Shown here: positions 8,871 to 17,504 of the stretch, piece after piece
How positions within the stretch are numbered: the stretch's first letter is position 1
How the letters are laid out: each line of letters starts with the position of its first letter
From: Prochlorococcus sp. MIT 1314
Lineage (GTDB): Bacteria; Cyanobacteriota; Cyanobacteriia; PCC-6307; Cyanobiaceae
DNA length: 64,000 nt
NCBI RefSeq assembly: GCF_034093315.1
Contig: NZ_CP139300.1
Coordinates: forward strand, 1,488,001-1,552,000
Direction: 5' to 3'
Position numbers and translations under genes: made by a program
The notes under the pieces: model-generated
What the model was told of the DNA's origin: nothing
Database searches by the model: none
The model's input: the letters and a program-made list of their open reading frames with translations, nothing else

Positions 8871-9215
8871 TTATTTAAACCATCCTTTTTTGTTAGAGGA
8901 CATTATTTTCTCTTTTTCAGCTTTTCTTTTATTACTTGCTTTTTTGAAAGCCAAGTTGGCTTCTATAACCGTAACTATTGATATAAAAAAAAGACCAGAA
9001 ATCCCAATTATTTGTTCACTTTGAGAAGGTTCTGAATCTCCTTGTAGAAAAAAACCTAAAGCGAACCATGCAGTACTAGCACTGATGGTAAAAAAATAGG
9101 GTTTCCATCTTCTTTGATATAAGTAACCCGATCCTAAACCAGGAAGAAAATTTAAAAAAGAAGCTACCCACCCTTTTGAAGATGCAAGTACTTCTTCTCT
9201 TGAAGGAGAAGACAT
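8871..9215 (-). CDS. Hypothetical membrane protein, TM2-like
   Basis: A 114-aa protein with the pattern FLNFLPGLGSGYLYQRRWKP followed by two more hydrophobic segments (about residues 42-57 and 67-88) and a lysine-rich C-terminal tail. The LPGLGxGYLY signature is like that of small TM2/DUF-type helical-hairpin proteins. It lies downstream of a tiny membrane protein gene on the same strand. Confidence 0.55.
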   Translation of the reverse strand: MSSPSREEVLASSKGWVASFLNFLPGLGSGYLYQRRWKPYFFTISASTAWFALGFFLQGDSEPSQSEQIIGISGLFFISIVTVIEANLAFKKASNKRKAEKEKIMSSNKKGWFK

Positions 9216-9220
9216 TTATA

Positions 9221-9322
9221 TTAGGTATTTATTAAATGTGAATTTATATAAGCAAAAGATATTGCTGCACAAATGACCCAACTAAAAGGTAGGAACATTC
9301 TTATTTTTTCTTTATTATTCAT
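9221..9322 (-). CDS. Small single-helix membrane protein, 33 aa
   Basis: An ATG-initiated frame with a basic N-terminus (MNNKEKIRMF), one hydrophobic helix (LPFSWVICAAISFAYI) and a short polar tail. It ends 5 bases before the membrane protein gene at 8871-9215 on the same strand, which supports a shared transcript. Confidence 0.5.
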   Translation of the reverse strand: MNNKEKIRMFLPFSWVICAAISFAYINSHLINT

Positions 9323-9390
9323 ATTTTAATTATGGAAAATATTTTTAAAATCTGTGGATTTAATGGATATCTTAAAACTAAAAGAATTAA

Positions 9391-9414
9391 AAAAGACGGT
9401 TAAAAACCGTCTTT
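9391..9414 (-). terminator. Intrinsic terminator
   Basis: A 9-bp stem (AAAGACGGT pairing with ACCGTCTTT) with a 5-nt loop is followed on the minus strand by a T-run. It lies 29 bases after the stop codon of the minus-strand gene at 9443-9679 and should end that transcript. Confidence 0.85.
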
Positions 9415-9442
9415 GAAAAAAAGTAATTTCTCTAAAAATAAA

Positions 9443-9679
9443 TTATTTATTTTTTGAGGATGAGAGTACTTTAAGTTCTTTCTTTACTTCTTTTTCCCTC
9501 TCTTCAAGATGTTTTAGTTGAGCCTTAAAAGCATCTTCAAGTCTTACTTTTTGTGTTGTAATTTCATCAAGCTCTTCTTGATGTTGGTTTTTCTTTAACT
9601 CCTTCATTTCACTATCGGAAATAACATATACTGGGCGATATGAAGGTGTTTCAAAAAGAAGATCAAACATTGAATACAT
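9443..9679 (-). CDS. Coiled-coil hypothetical protein, 78 aa
   Basis: The N-terminus is globular or extended (MYSMFDLLFETPSYRPVYVI). From about residue 25 onward the protein is a highly charged continuous helix with coiled-coil character (EELDEITTQKVRLEDAF, HLEEREKEVKKELK). It is monocistronic with its own strong terminator, which suggests substantial expression. Family not recognised. Confidence 0.6.
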   Translation of the reverse strand: MYSMFDLLFETPSYRPVYVISDSEMKELKKNQHQEELDEITTQKVRLEDAFKAQLKHLEEREKEVKKELKVLSSSKNK

Positions 9680-9883
9680 AAGTGACCTTTGAATTAGTAC
9701 AAATTTAATATCTGATAATTCTTTGAAATATGAAAGGATAAATACCGAAGATATTGATACGGCAAATACACCGAATTACGGTTTACCTAACATAACCGCA
9801 TAGTATTTACCGGTCAAAATTTAAGATATGTTTTAAAGTATTAGAGAGATAATTCTAAAAATATAAATTAAGAAGAACTAAAA

Positions 9884-10312
9884 ATGGATTTAAAAATTAC
9901 TAAAACATTAGTAATACCATCCAAGGAAATTAAGTGGCGATTTTCCAGATCTTCAGGTCCTGGAGGGCAGAATGTAAATAAAATTGAAAGCAGAGTAGAG
10001 ATTATTTTTAATTTAGAAGATTCAAAAGTACTAAATGATTATCAGAAAGCAATTCTCAAGATTAATTTGAAAAATAAATTAGTGAAAAATATTTTATGTT
10101 TAGCGGTTCAAGAACATAGAAACCAATTGTTAAATAGGCAGTTAGCCTTAATGAAATTTAGTTCAATCATAAAAGATGGCTTAAATAAACCATTTAAATT
10201 TAGAAAATCTACAAAACCTACTAAAGTATCGCAAAAGAAAAGAATTGATTTTAAGAAAAAACGTGGCGAATTGAAAAAAAGTAGGCGAAAAGAAAAAATA
10301 TATCAAGTATGA
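9884..10312 (+). CDS. arfB: ArfB/YaeJ-like peptidyl-tRNA hydrolase (ribosome rescue)
   Basis: A 142-aa class-I release-factor-like protein without codon-recognition domains. The catalytic GGQ motif sits at residues 27-29 in SRSSGPGGQNVNKIESRV. The C-terminal 30 residues are strongly basic, as in YaeJ/ArfB, whose tail enters the empty mRNA channel of stalled ribosomes so that the GGQ loop can release the nascent chain. Length matches the family (about 140 aa). Confidence 0.88.
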   Translation: MDLKITKTLVIPSKEIKWRFSRSSGPGGQNVNKIESRVEIIFNLEDSKVLNDYQKAILKINLKNKLVKNILCLAVQEHRNQLLNRQLALMKFSSIIKDGLNKPFKFRKSTKPTKVSQKKRIDFKKKRGELKKSRRKEKIYQV

Positions 10313-10380
10313 GAAAAATAAATATTTCCCTCGTAAATTGTAATGAAAGCATATGATTAATTTAATTTCATTTTGGTTTA

Positions 10381-10629
10381 TTGAATTCGAATAATGATTT
10401 TTGGTTAATTGACTCCAATTTTGTAGGGGTGATGCGTTTTTATAAAGATAAAGAGCCTTCTGAGAAATCTATTGCTTATATGTTTATTGAAGAAGGAATT
10501 ATTATGGGAATTCATGGAGAAAATCCTCCATTAATGAAAACTAGAAAAAAAATTGTTATTGAAGAAGCAAGATTATTATGGCAAAAATTGTTAAATCAAG
10601 GTTGGCAAAAAACTAATAAAAAATGGTGA
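10381..10629 (+). CDS. DUF1651-like small protein
   Basis: An 82-aa protein matching the picocyanobacterial pattern that ends GENPPLMKTR...EARLLWQKLLNQGWQ. A paralogue at 20411-20665 shares KEPPLMTT...AREIYERLISQGWKK. The start is TTG. No function is known for the family; the ending Gly-Trp motif is its signature. Confidence 0.65.
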   Translation: MNSNNDFWLIDSNFVGVMRFYKDKEPSEKSIAYMFIEEGIIMGIHGENPPLMKTRKKIVIEEARLLWQKLLNQGWQKTNKKW

Positions 10630-10658
10630 GGAAATTCAAAAATAAATTTTTTTTAATT

Positions 10659-10823
10659 TCAGAAAATAAATGAACCTTTAGGGTATAGCCTGGAAATTTT
10701 TTTCTGCTGTAAATATTTCTTATTTTTGATGTCTTTTTCATATCTTCTCAACATCATTATATAGTTTGTAACTCCAAAAATCACTAATAAGAAAATAAAT
10801 CTTATTCCTGCCTCAAAGTTCAT
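10659..10823 (-). CDS. Small membrane protein, 54 aa
   Basis: I chose the ATG at 10823, giving MNFEAGIRFIFLLVIFGV with one N-terminal helix and a basic tail (RRYEKDIKNKKYLQQKK). A longer frame starting at 10865 would add 14 polar residues and disturb the membrane-helix N-terminus. Function unknown. Confidence 0.45.
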   Translation of the reverse strand: MNFEAGIRFIFLLVIFGVTNYIMMLRRYEKDIKNKKYLQQKKISRLYPKGSFIF

Positions 10824-10885
10824 ATGAATATTAAGCTTTATTTTAATCTGACAATTACTAATCAAAAATCAATCGGTATTTATAT

Positions 10886-11746
10886 CTAATTAAAACGTCT
10901 AGTAAAAATCTTTTTTGATTTTACTGTATAAAAAATACATAACAAAAGTAATATTAAAATTGCACTAAAGCTTCCGATTGGGTTCGGAACATTTTGTGTA
11001 AAAGGCCCTGCTAAAAAAGAAGGTGTATTTTCTTTGAATTCTATTAATCCGTTATTTAATAAAAACCAAATGCCCACAAGTCCTCCATGAATTCCTATGC
11101 AATTCCATAAAGAACCTTTATCTCTAATTTTTACTAATGATAGAAATATCCCAAGTAAAATAAATCCCAAACGTAATCCTGCTATGTCCCAAAAGATCTC
11201 ATTTGATAAATTATGAACGAAGCTAAAAATTATAGCTTGCAAAGCTATTGATATTTTTGTACCATATTCAAATATTAATTCTTCTAGTAACCAGCCTCTA
11301 AAAATTATTTCCTCTGCGAATCCAACACCTAATCCCAGTACAATAGAATTTAACAATATTATTGGCGAGAATTCACCTATCCAAGAAATATAATTTTTTT
11401 GCAATAGTGGTACCAGAATTAGAATTATTAAAAGTAAAGCAAATAGAATACCTTGAGAAAAATTGACAAAGTTTTTTAAGAATTTGTCTTTTGTTATCCC
11501 AAGAATTATCCAAGCACTTGATTTGTTTCGTTTGATATAAAACCAATATGGAAGTAAAAGGATAAAAAGTAAGAAAGTAATAATAGTACCAATTAAGGAT
11601 AAATTTTGTTTTTCAAAATTAAACAATAAAAGTGGCTGAGATAAAGCCCAGCCAATGCCATAAAGAATAGGAATAAAAAATATAGTGGATAAAAATCTTG
11701 GTCTTAAAAGAAAAAAACTTCTAATTAGTATCATTACATTTTTCAT
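10886..11746 (-). CDS. CPBP-family intramembrane metalloprotease
   Basis: A 286-aa polytopic protein with about eight hydrophobic segments. It contains the CPBP (CAAX protease / bacteriocin-processing, Abi) motifs: EEIIFRGW at residues 145-152 supplies the Glu-Glu and Arg, and FSFVHNL puts the metal-binding His at 178. Family members cleave substrates in the membrane; in bacteria the substrates are mostly unknown. It probably shares a transcript with the 65-aa gene just upstream. Confidence 0.85.
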   Translation of the reverse strand: MKNVMILIRSFFLLRPRFLSTIFFIPILYGIGWALSQPLLLFNFEKQNLSLIGTIITFLLFILLLPYWFYIKRNKSSAWIILGITKDKFLKNFVNFSQGILFALLLIILILVPLLQKNYISWIGEFSPIILLNSIVLGLGVGFAEEIIFRGWLLEELIFEYGTKISIALQAIIFSFVHNLSNEIFWDIAGLRLGFILLGIFLSLVKIRDKGSLWNCIGIHGGLVGIWFLLNNGLIEFKENTPSFLAGPFTQNVPNPIGSFSAILILLLLCIFYTVKSKKIFTRRFN

Positions 11747-11763
11747 TTTAATTTGAATATTAA

Positions 11764-11961
11764 TTAACCCCAGCCTTTGCCTTTTATTATTCTAACTACT
11801 TGTTCAAAAAGTTCTAGCTTTTTCTTTTTACTATAGTTTATGTTATTTGAAAGAATAGATAAATCTTTATAAAATTGCCGAGTTATTTTATCTTCTTTGT
11901 CACTAGGCCATAGTAAGTCTGAGCCCTCTTCATATTCTTCTTTATATCTCTCTTTAATCAA
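11764..11961 (-). CDS. Hypothetical protein, 65 aa
   Basis: A charged, soluble 65-aa protein (EEYEEGSDLLWPSDKEDK at the N-terminus, then helices ending VVRIIKGKGWG). It lies 17 bases upstream of the CPBP protease on the same strand, so the two are probably one operon. No domain recognised. Confidence 0.5.
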   Translation of the reverse strand: MIKERYKEEYEEGSDLLWPSDKEDKITRQFYKDLSILSNNINYSKKKKLELFEQVVRIIKGKGWG

Positions 11962-12051
11962 ATGTTTTTTTATATCGTAATAATTTAAATTTTACTTATT
12001 GCAAATGCTTAAAAGTGATGTTTATTAAATTTGTGTATTTATTTAAAATTT

Positions 12052-12141
12052 ATGCTGATTAATCTTTCAACTTTAATTTTTACATTATTATCTCCATTGC
12101 TTATTTTTGCAGTAATAGTATCTGTTTACTTATTTCATTAG
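12052..12141 (+). CDS. Putative 29-aa membrane micropeptide
   Basis: An ATG-initiated frame that is almost entirely hydrophobic (LSTLIFTLLSPLLIFAVIVS). One-helix peptides like this are common in Prochlorococcus, some of them photosystem or cytochrome subunits, but nothing identifies this one. It could be chance in AT-rich DNA. Confidence 0.3.
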   Translation: MLINLSTLIFTLLSPLLIFAVIVSVYLFH

Positions 12142-12170
12142 TAAGTATTTATAAAATAAACTGAATTAAT

Positions 12171-12266
12171 TTAAGGGTGTATTATGCCTACTTTTTCTAA
12201 TGCAAATGATAAAATTGCAATTAACGCCATTAGAGTTAAGATCTTGTTCTTTTTGATGAAATCCAT
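12171..12266 (-). CDS. Putative 31-aa membrane micropeptide
   Basis: It begins MDFIKKNKILTLMALIAILS, the same MDFI-plus-lysines opening as the frame at 4933-5043, then a single hydrophobic helix. The shared N-terminus supports a small paralogous family. It is convergent with the 29-codon frame at 12052. Confidence 0.4.
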   Translation of the reverse strand: MDFIKKNKILTLMALIAILSFALEKVGIIHP

Positions 12267-12340
12267 AATGACTATTAATAATCTATTTATTAAATTCTTA
12301 TATAGAATAATAAATAATTAAAATCATTATATCAATTACG

Positions 12341-12481
12341 ATGGAGCCAATATATGTAGGAGATTTAATTCCCTCAATAGCTTCTTTTAAAAAGATTATT
12401 CTAAAATATCATAAAGGTATAAAAGAAGGGGAATTTTATGAAGAACCTATTGGCCAAGATTTTAATTACCCTGATTGGTAA
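12341..12481 (+). CDS. Small hypothetical protein, 46 aa
   Basis: An ATG-initiated frame: MEPIYVGDLIPSIASFKKII, then charged residues ending IGQDFNYPDW. It stops 2 bases before the ATG of the next small gene, arguing that the pair is translated together. Function unknown. Confidence 0.45.
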   Translation: MEPIYVGDLIPSIASFKKIILKYHKGIKEGEFYEEPIGQDFNYPDW

Positions 12482-12483
12482 AT

Positions 12484-12666
12484 ATGCTTACTACAAAAAT
12501 AACTTTTGCCTTGGCAGATTGGATTAGAGAGTGGCGTAAGTGCCGGGATAAGAATCCTTCTATTGATGAATGTCTAAAATTTGTTGAGTGGAAATTGGAA
12601 GATTATAAACTTTCTGATAGTGATAAAAGAATAATTGAATCTATTTTGCTCTATGAATCTGAATAA
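12484..12666 (+). CDS. Small hypothetical protein, 60 aa
   Basis: I chose the ATG at 12484 rather than the TTG at 12475, because the TTG would overlap the upstream stop codon. The protein is helical and charged (ALADWIREWRKCRDKNPSID, then KRIIESILLYESE). It resembles other short picocyanobacterial proteins rich in Trp and charged residues. Function unknown. Confidence 0.5.
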   Translation: MLTTKITFALADWIREWRKCRDKNPSIDECLKFVEWKLEDYKLSDSDKRIIESILLYESE

Positions 12667-12800
12667 CTAACGATTATAGACTTTAATTTTTATATTTATC
12701 TATAAAAAACAAAGGATCATTAAAATCCTCTTACAAATTAAGAAAAAAGTAAATCAGCATATTTACGGATTTACTGAAAATATAAAAAGGAGTAATTTAT

Positions 12801-13101
12801 AAATGTTGAGTTCGGAGGCAATCTAAATGATTGATAGTCCGCCTGAAATTTAGCAAATTCCAAAATATAGGAAGCGTATTCCTGAGAATGGGATTATTCG
12901 AAAATTAAAGTTCAATCAATTAGTCTGATAAGACTTCGCTTTATAATTACTAGCGACAATAGGGACCTAAATTATCGAGAGAAATCCCCGAATTCACGTA
13001 TTCTAGGTTTATGAGTAAATAGACTTTAAAATATGTAATTTTATATCCTGTAAGAAGGAAATCAAATATTAAAAAGGACTGTACAAGCAGTCCTTTTTTT
13101 G
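12801..13101 (+). ncRNA. Candidate structured non-coding RNA
   Basis: About 300 bases without an open frame, less AT-rich than the surrounding spacers, ending in a strong plus-strand terminator. Several local stems are visible: CAATC/GATTG at 12826-12840, an AGTC/GACT hairpin near 12920 and CGCT/AGCG near 12940-12955. The size would fit 6S RNA or another housekeeping RNA. I see no RNase P core motif, no tmRNA tag and no SRP tetraloop region. The 5' end is a guess. Confidence 0.4.
13071..13101 (+). terminator. Intrinsic terminator
   Basis: An 11-bp stem (AAAAAGGACTG pairing with CAGTCCTTTTT) with a 6-nt loop runs into a T-tract. It closes the candidate ncRNA. A-tracts on the left arm mean it can also act on the minus strand. 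Confidence 0.85.
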
Positions 13102-13175
13102 TTTAACAAAATACTTCTAAATTAGACTTCTTTTTGGATAATATGGATAAATAAAGTGATTAAAAATATTTCAAA

Positions 13176-14126
13176 ATGAAAGATCAAGTCTTGTTTCCAA
13201 AAATTGAAGTACGTGAAAAGGGGTTTTTACAAGTAAGTGATATTCATACTATTTATTGGGAAAGATCTGGTAATCCAAAAGGCAAAAAAATTCTTGTTAT
13301 TCATGGAGGTCCAGGAGGAGGAAGTCAACCAAGATATAGAAGATATTTTGACCCAGATAAATTCGATATCATTCAATTTGACCAAAGAGGTTGCGGTTCT
13401 TCAACTCCTTTCTCCGAATTAAAAGAAAATACGACTAATCATTTAGTTGATGATATTGAGAAATTAAGGATCCTTTTAAAAATAGATACTTGGCATTTGT
13501 TTGGTGGATCTTGGGGCTCAACACTTTCACTTATATATGCTATTAAAAATCCCTCAAGAGTTATCAGCTTAACTTTGCGTGGAATATTTTTATGTAGAAA
13601 ATCTGAATTGTTATGGTTCTATCAATATGGTGCAAGTGAGATATTCCCCGATGAATTTGAAGAATATATTTCTGTAATACCAAAAGAAGAAAGAAATGAT
13701 TTAATAAGTTCTTTTTATAAATATCTAACATCATCAGATGCAAATCTTAGATCAAAAGCAGCGGCAGCTTGGACAAAATGGGAACTCTCAACAAGTCATT
13801 TAATAAATAAAAAATTTGATTTTGATAAGTCTGCAGTTAATTCTTTTTCAGATGCTTTTGCAAGGATCGAATGCCATTATTTTATTAATAATATTTTCTT
13901 AGAGGATGATTTTATTTTGAAAAATATAAAAACAATAGAATCGATTCCAATAAAAATAATTCAGGGTAGGTATGACGTAGTATGTCCTGTTAGGAGTGCT
14001 TGGGATCTAAATAAAAAATTAAAGAATTCTGAATTAATTATTGTTGATGATGCTGGTCATTCAATGAGTGAAAAAGGTATTACTGTCGAATTAATAAAAG
14101 CTGTAAAAGGAATTCAAAATCTCTAA
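13176..14126 (+). CDS. pip: Proline iminopeptidase
   Basis: A 316-aa alpha/beta-hydrolase of peptidase family S33 that removes N-terminal proline from peptides in the cytoplasm. The oxyanion-hole segment HGGPGGGS lies at residues 43-50 and the nucleophile elbow GGSWGST puts Ser at 112. The catalytic Asp is expected in GRYDVVCP (near 268) and His in DDAGHSMSE (near 295). DQRGCGSS is the family hallmark. Length is normal. Confidence 0.92.
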   Translation: MKDQVLFPKIEVREKGFLQVSDIHTIYWERSGNPKGKKILVIHGGPGGGSQPRYRRYFDPDKFDIIQFDQRGCGSSTPFSELKENTTNHLVDDIEKLRILLKIDTWHLFGGSWGSTLSLIYAIKNPSRVISLTLRGIFLCRKSELLWFYQYGASEIFPDEFEEYISVIPKEERNDLISSFYKYLTSSDANLRSKAAAAWTKWELSTSHLINKKFDFDKSAVNSFSDAFARIECHYFINNIFLEDDFILKNIKTIESIPIKIIQGRYDVVCPVRSAWDLNKKLKNSELIIVDDAGHSMSEKGITVELIKAVKGIQNL

Positions 14127-14149
14127 AAGAGAAAATAATCCTTTATAAA

Positions 14150-14323
14150 TTAAAGGCCATTATCTTCAATATTTTGTGCAATACTCCTAAGAAGTTCGAC
14201 GATATCAGAATCTTCGCATTTAGTATCTTCTTTGAGCAAAATGCACTCGTCTCTAATACTTACATTAGTACTCCACCATATACCTGAACTATTGGTATCG
14301 TCCCATTCAAATCTTTCAGACAT
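14150..14323 (-). CDS. Small acidic hypothetical protein, 57 aa
   Basis: The frame starts MSERFEWDDTNSSGIWWSTN and continues with an acidic helix ending LLRSIAQNIEDNGL. The Trp-Trp and two cysteines are notable. It lies between pip (convergent) and the photolyase gene (same strand). Codon use looks native; function unknown. Confidence 0.5.
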   Translation of the reverse strand: MSERFEWDDTNSSGIWWSTNVSIRDECILLKEDTKCEDSDIVELLRSIAQNIEDNGL

Positions 14324-14450
14324 AATTAATAAAATCTAATAAATACATTAAAGCTTGCATTAGTTCATCGTGTATTTATATATTTAATATAAAAATTTAA
14401 AAAACTTTCCTAGTCACTAAAAGGAATCTATAAATTTCTGACAATAAAAT

Positions 14451-15947
14451 TTATAAATCTAATTTCAGTTCGTATTGTTTTTCTTTTTCCTCAGAAACAG
14501 TTTTTTTATTATTTATATTTTTTCTAAGCCTTTTTCTAGAGCCATGCTTTAAATAAATTTCTTTTGAGATATCCCAATATCCATCCTTTTTTGTGATTTC
14601 CTGAATTTTCTTCTTTGCAGTTTTAGTGCTATTTGGGATGTCAATTATTGGTCTTATGTAATTAATTTGTTCATATTCTTCTTGATTAAATCTAGATAAT
14701 AGCCATGGTTCATGAATGAAATTAAGTGATATATTCTTTAATTCTGGTATCCATTTTTTTATAAATTTTCCTTGAGGATCATGATCTTTTCCCTGCTTAA
14801 TAGGATTATAAATTCTATTGGTATTTATAGAAGTAGTTCCAGATTGCATTTGGCATTGGTTCCAATGTATTCCAGGCTCATAATCTACAAATTTATTTGC
14901 TAATTCGGAACCTGAATCTTGCCATGGTAGCCATAAATTATAGCTAGCAAAAGACATTAACATCGCTCGCATCCTGAAGTTAATCCATCCATTGAAATTT
15001 AATGAACGCATACATGCATCTATAAAAGGAAAGCCCGTATTACCTGAACTCCATGAATAAAGTAATTCATTATTTTTTTCTCTAATATTTTTAAAAAAAG
15101 GATGGAATTCCCTAAACTCTAGTTCTGGTTCATTTTCAAGTTTCTGAATAAAATGACAATGCCAAGTTAATCTGCTTTTTAACATCCTGGAATTATTGTT
15201 TTTTGATATATTTGCCTTTTTAAAAATTTCTTTTAATGAAATACATCCCCAACAAAGATATGGGGATAGTCTTGTACAACTATCAAATGATTTTTCAGGG
15301 CTAGATATATCTTTTGAATAAGAATCTAATTTATTACTAAAGAAGTATTGCATTCTCTCTAAACCTTTCTTTCTTCCACCTTTCATTCTTCCTGGACAAG
15401 TTTCTTTTTTAAAGGTAAAAATTTCGTCTGAGGGTATTTCTTCAATATTAAAGTGAATAGAATTAATCCTTAATGGAGCTTTAAGTAAGTTTTTTTCGGA
15501 ATTTTTTTGCCACTTTTTAGACCAATTATTCCTATCTAAATTTCCTCTAAAAACTGAAAATTGTAGAAATTCCTTCCAAATAATATTTTTGGTTAAAGCC
15601 CATTCTCTTACTTTTTGATCTCTTTTATAAGTAAGCCAATCTCCGGTTTCTTGATGGCTATATATACCTTTGATTTTAAATTTTGAACTAATTTCATCAA
15701 AAATATTAATAACATTCCCAGTTCTAATAATTAATGGTTGTCCAATCTCAGCAAGTGCATTTCTTAAATCTATTAAACTTTCTTTGCAAAATTGCCATTG
15801 TCTATCTGAATGAGTATTTTGGCTCCAAATATCTAACTCAATAATGTAAATAGGTAAAATATCATTATCTTTTATAGCCTCACAGAGAGCTTCGTTATCA
15901 AAAATTCTTAAATCTTTCTTAAACCATAAGATATTTATTTCTTTCAT
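14451..15947 (-). CDS. Cryptochrome/photolyase-family flavoprotein
   Basis: A 498-aa protein. The N-terminal Rossmann-like antenna domain opens INILWFKKDLRIFDNEAL, the standard photolyase start. The C-terminal helical FAD domain shows SPYLCWGCISLKEI, WHCHFIQKLENEP, TGFPFIDACMRSLNFNGWIN and FRMRAMLMSFASYNLWLPW. Family members repair UV-induced pyrimidine dimers with blue light or act as light sensors. The pattern deviates from classical CPD photolyase PhrB (for example a Cys in place of the usual Gly in the DAxMR motif), so the lesion or a sensory role is uncertain. The basic tail after residue 460 may contact DNA. Confidence 0.85.
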   Translation of the reverse strand: MKEINILWFKKDLRIFDNEALCEAIKDNDILPIYIIELDIWSQNTHSDRQWQFCKESLIDLRNALAEIGQPLIIRTGNVINIFDEISSKFKIKGIYSHQETGDWLTYKRDQKVREWALTKNIIWKEFLQFSVFRGNLDRNNWSKKWQKNSEKNLLKAPLRINSIHFNIEEIPSDEIFTFKKETCPGRMKGGRKKGLERMQYFFSNKLDSYSKDISSPEKSFDSCTRLSPYLCWGCISLKEIFKKANISKNNNSRMLKSRLTWHCHFIQKLENEPELEFREFHPFFKNIREKNNELLYSWSSGNTGFPFIDACMRSLNFNGWINFRMRAMLMSFASYNLWLPWQDSGSELANKFVDYEPGIHWNQCQMQSGTTSINTNRIYNPIKQGKDHDPQGKFIKKWIPELKNISLNFIHEPWLLSRFNQEEYEQINYIRPIIDIPNSTKTAKKKIQEITKKDGYWDISKEIYLKHGSRKRLRKNINNKKTVSEEKEKQYELKLDL

Positions 15948-16033
15948 AATTTTTTCTATTAATCCTAGAAAAATAAGATTAAGTTTGTAGGTAAAAAATA
16001 TAAAAAATTTTAGAATAACTAAAAATCAAAAAA

Positions 16034-16657
16034 ATGAAAATAACAAACAAGCTTTGGGAGGATAATTATGAGATTGCTTTACAAAGTTTAAATACAAAAT
16101 TTGTTCAAGGTTTAAAGAATGGAAGTCTCCCTAAAAATATATTTCAAGAATATTTAGCTCAAGATTATTTCTTTTTAGAGACTTTTGCTAAGGCTTATGG
16201 TCTTGCTGTTTCCAAATCAAAAGATAAGTACTCAATAAGGAAGTTAAGTGAACTTTTAATGGGCGTTTCAGAGGAGTTAATACTTCATGAAACGTATGCA
16301 AAAGAATGGGATATTGATTTGTCTAATAACTATATAAAAAAAGCCACTAAAAATTATACAGATTTTCTTGATGATACTTCCAAAAGACTTAGCTCCGTTG
16401 AAATAATGTTTGCAATGACTCCATGTATGCGACTATATTCTTGGATAGGAAAAAGTTTGTATAAGGAGGATTTTGACATTAAATATAAAGAATGGATAAT
16501 TACTTATTCTGATGAGAGCTTTGAAAAGCTAGCAGATTCACTTGAAAATCTTATTGAGACTAATAAAGAAACATATGATATTAATCAGGCAAAATATTTA
16601 TACAGGAGAGCTATGGAATTGGAGTTAGATTTTTTTAATGCATATTCAGATTTCTGA
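16034..16657 (+). CDS. tenA: TenA-family thiaminase II / aminopyrimidine hydrolase
   Basis: A 207-aa all-helical TenA/THI-4 protein. Matching family features are the QDYFFLETFAKAYG segment near residue 45, EELILHETYAKEW near 85 and the C-terminal RRAMELELDFFNAY, which carries the conserved Glu. TenA salvages degraded thiamin by hydrolysing aminopyrimidine intermediates to HMP. The next gene is thiD, whose product phosphorylates HMP, so the two form a thiamin salvage pair 49 bases apart. The catalytic Cys common in TenA is not obvious in its usual place. Confidence 0.88.
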   Translation: MKITNKLWEDNYEIALQSLNTKFVQGLKNGSLPKNIFQEYLAQDYFFLETFAKAYGLAVSKSKDKYSIRKLSELLMGVSEELILHETYAKEWDIDLSNNYIKKATKNYTDFLDDTSKRLSSVEIMFAMTPCMRLYSWIGKSLYKEDFDIKYKEWIITYSDESFEKLADSLENLIETNKETYDINQAKYLYRRAMELELDFFNAYSDF

Positions 16658-16706
16658 TTTAAATTAAAATTTATTTATAGTACTTTCAAAAACGAGTTAA
16701 GAAATT

Positions 16707-17486
16707 ATGTATTCTAAAATTGCACTTTCGATAGGCGGTAGTGACTCCGGGGGTGGAGCAGGCATACAGGCTGACTTGAGAACTTTCATGGCCCTTAAAG
16801 TACATGGATGTTCTGTTATTACATGTATTACCGCACAAAATAGTATAGAGGTTACATGCGTTCAAACAGTAGAGAAGAATACTTTATTAAGTCAGTTAGA
16901 TACTTTATTTGCTGATTTTGGTATTGATGCCTTAAAAACTGGAATGTTATTAAATGAAAGGATAATTAATGATACTGCTTCAAAATTAAATACATATAAA
17001 ATAACCAAAATTATTGACCCAGTAATGGTTACAAGAACTGGTTCTAAATTACTGGAAGATTCTGCTATTAATGCTTATAAAAAACTCTTATTACCAATTG
17101 CTGATTTGGTAACTCCAAATATTTATGAAGCAAATCTACTTGCTGGTTTAGAAATAAGGAGTAAAGAAGATATCGAAAATTCAGCAATAAAAATTGTTGG
17201 TCTTGGAGCTAAAGCGGTACTTATAAAAGGTGGCGGTTTAAAAGATATGAAAGGCAAGGATTTCTTCCTTGACTCAAATGGTAGAAAAGAGTGGTTATTT
17301 AATAATTTTATAAATACAAAAAATACCCACGGTAGCGGATGTACTTTGAGTGCGGCTATTTGTGCTTACAAGGCTTTAGGTTTTGATCTATTTGATTCCA
17401 TACAAAAAGCTAAATTATTTGTTGAGAAATCTTTAGACAATTCTTATAAAATAGGATCTGGCCCTGGTCCCTTAGGTCATTATTAA
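16707..17486 (+). CDS. thiD: Hydroxymethylpyrimidine/phosphomethylpyrimidine kinase
   Basis: A 259-aa ribokinase-superfamily enzyme that phosphorylates HMP and HMP-P for thiamin synthesis. The N-terminus IGGSDSGGGAGIQADLRTF contacts substrate, TPNIYEANLLAG is a family motif, and NTHGSGCTLSAAI near residue 210 supplies the anion hole and catalytic base. Length is normal. It follows tenA on the same strand and probably shares its transcript. Confidence 0.93.
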   Translation: MYSKIALSIGGSDSGGGAGIQADLRTFMALKVHGCSVITCITAQNSIEVTCVQTVEKNTLLSQLDTLFADFGIDALKTGMLLNERIINDTASKLNTYKITKIIDPVMVTRTGSKLLEDSAINAYKKLLLPIADLVTPNIYEANLLAGLEIRSKEDIENSAIKIVGLGAKAVLIKGGGLKDMKGKDFFLDSNGRKEWLFNNFINTKNTHGSGCTLSAAICAYKALGFDLFDSIQKAKLFVEKSLDNSYKIGSGPGPLGHY

Positions 17487-17504
17487 TTATTTATAGAAGT
17501 GGAA

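Noticed and set aside
12801..13101. tmRNA or RNase P RNA
   Set aside because: No tag-peptide reading frame, no T-arm/acceptor pair and no conserved P4-core motif could be found.
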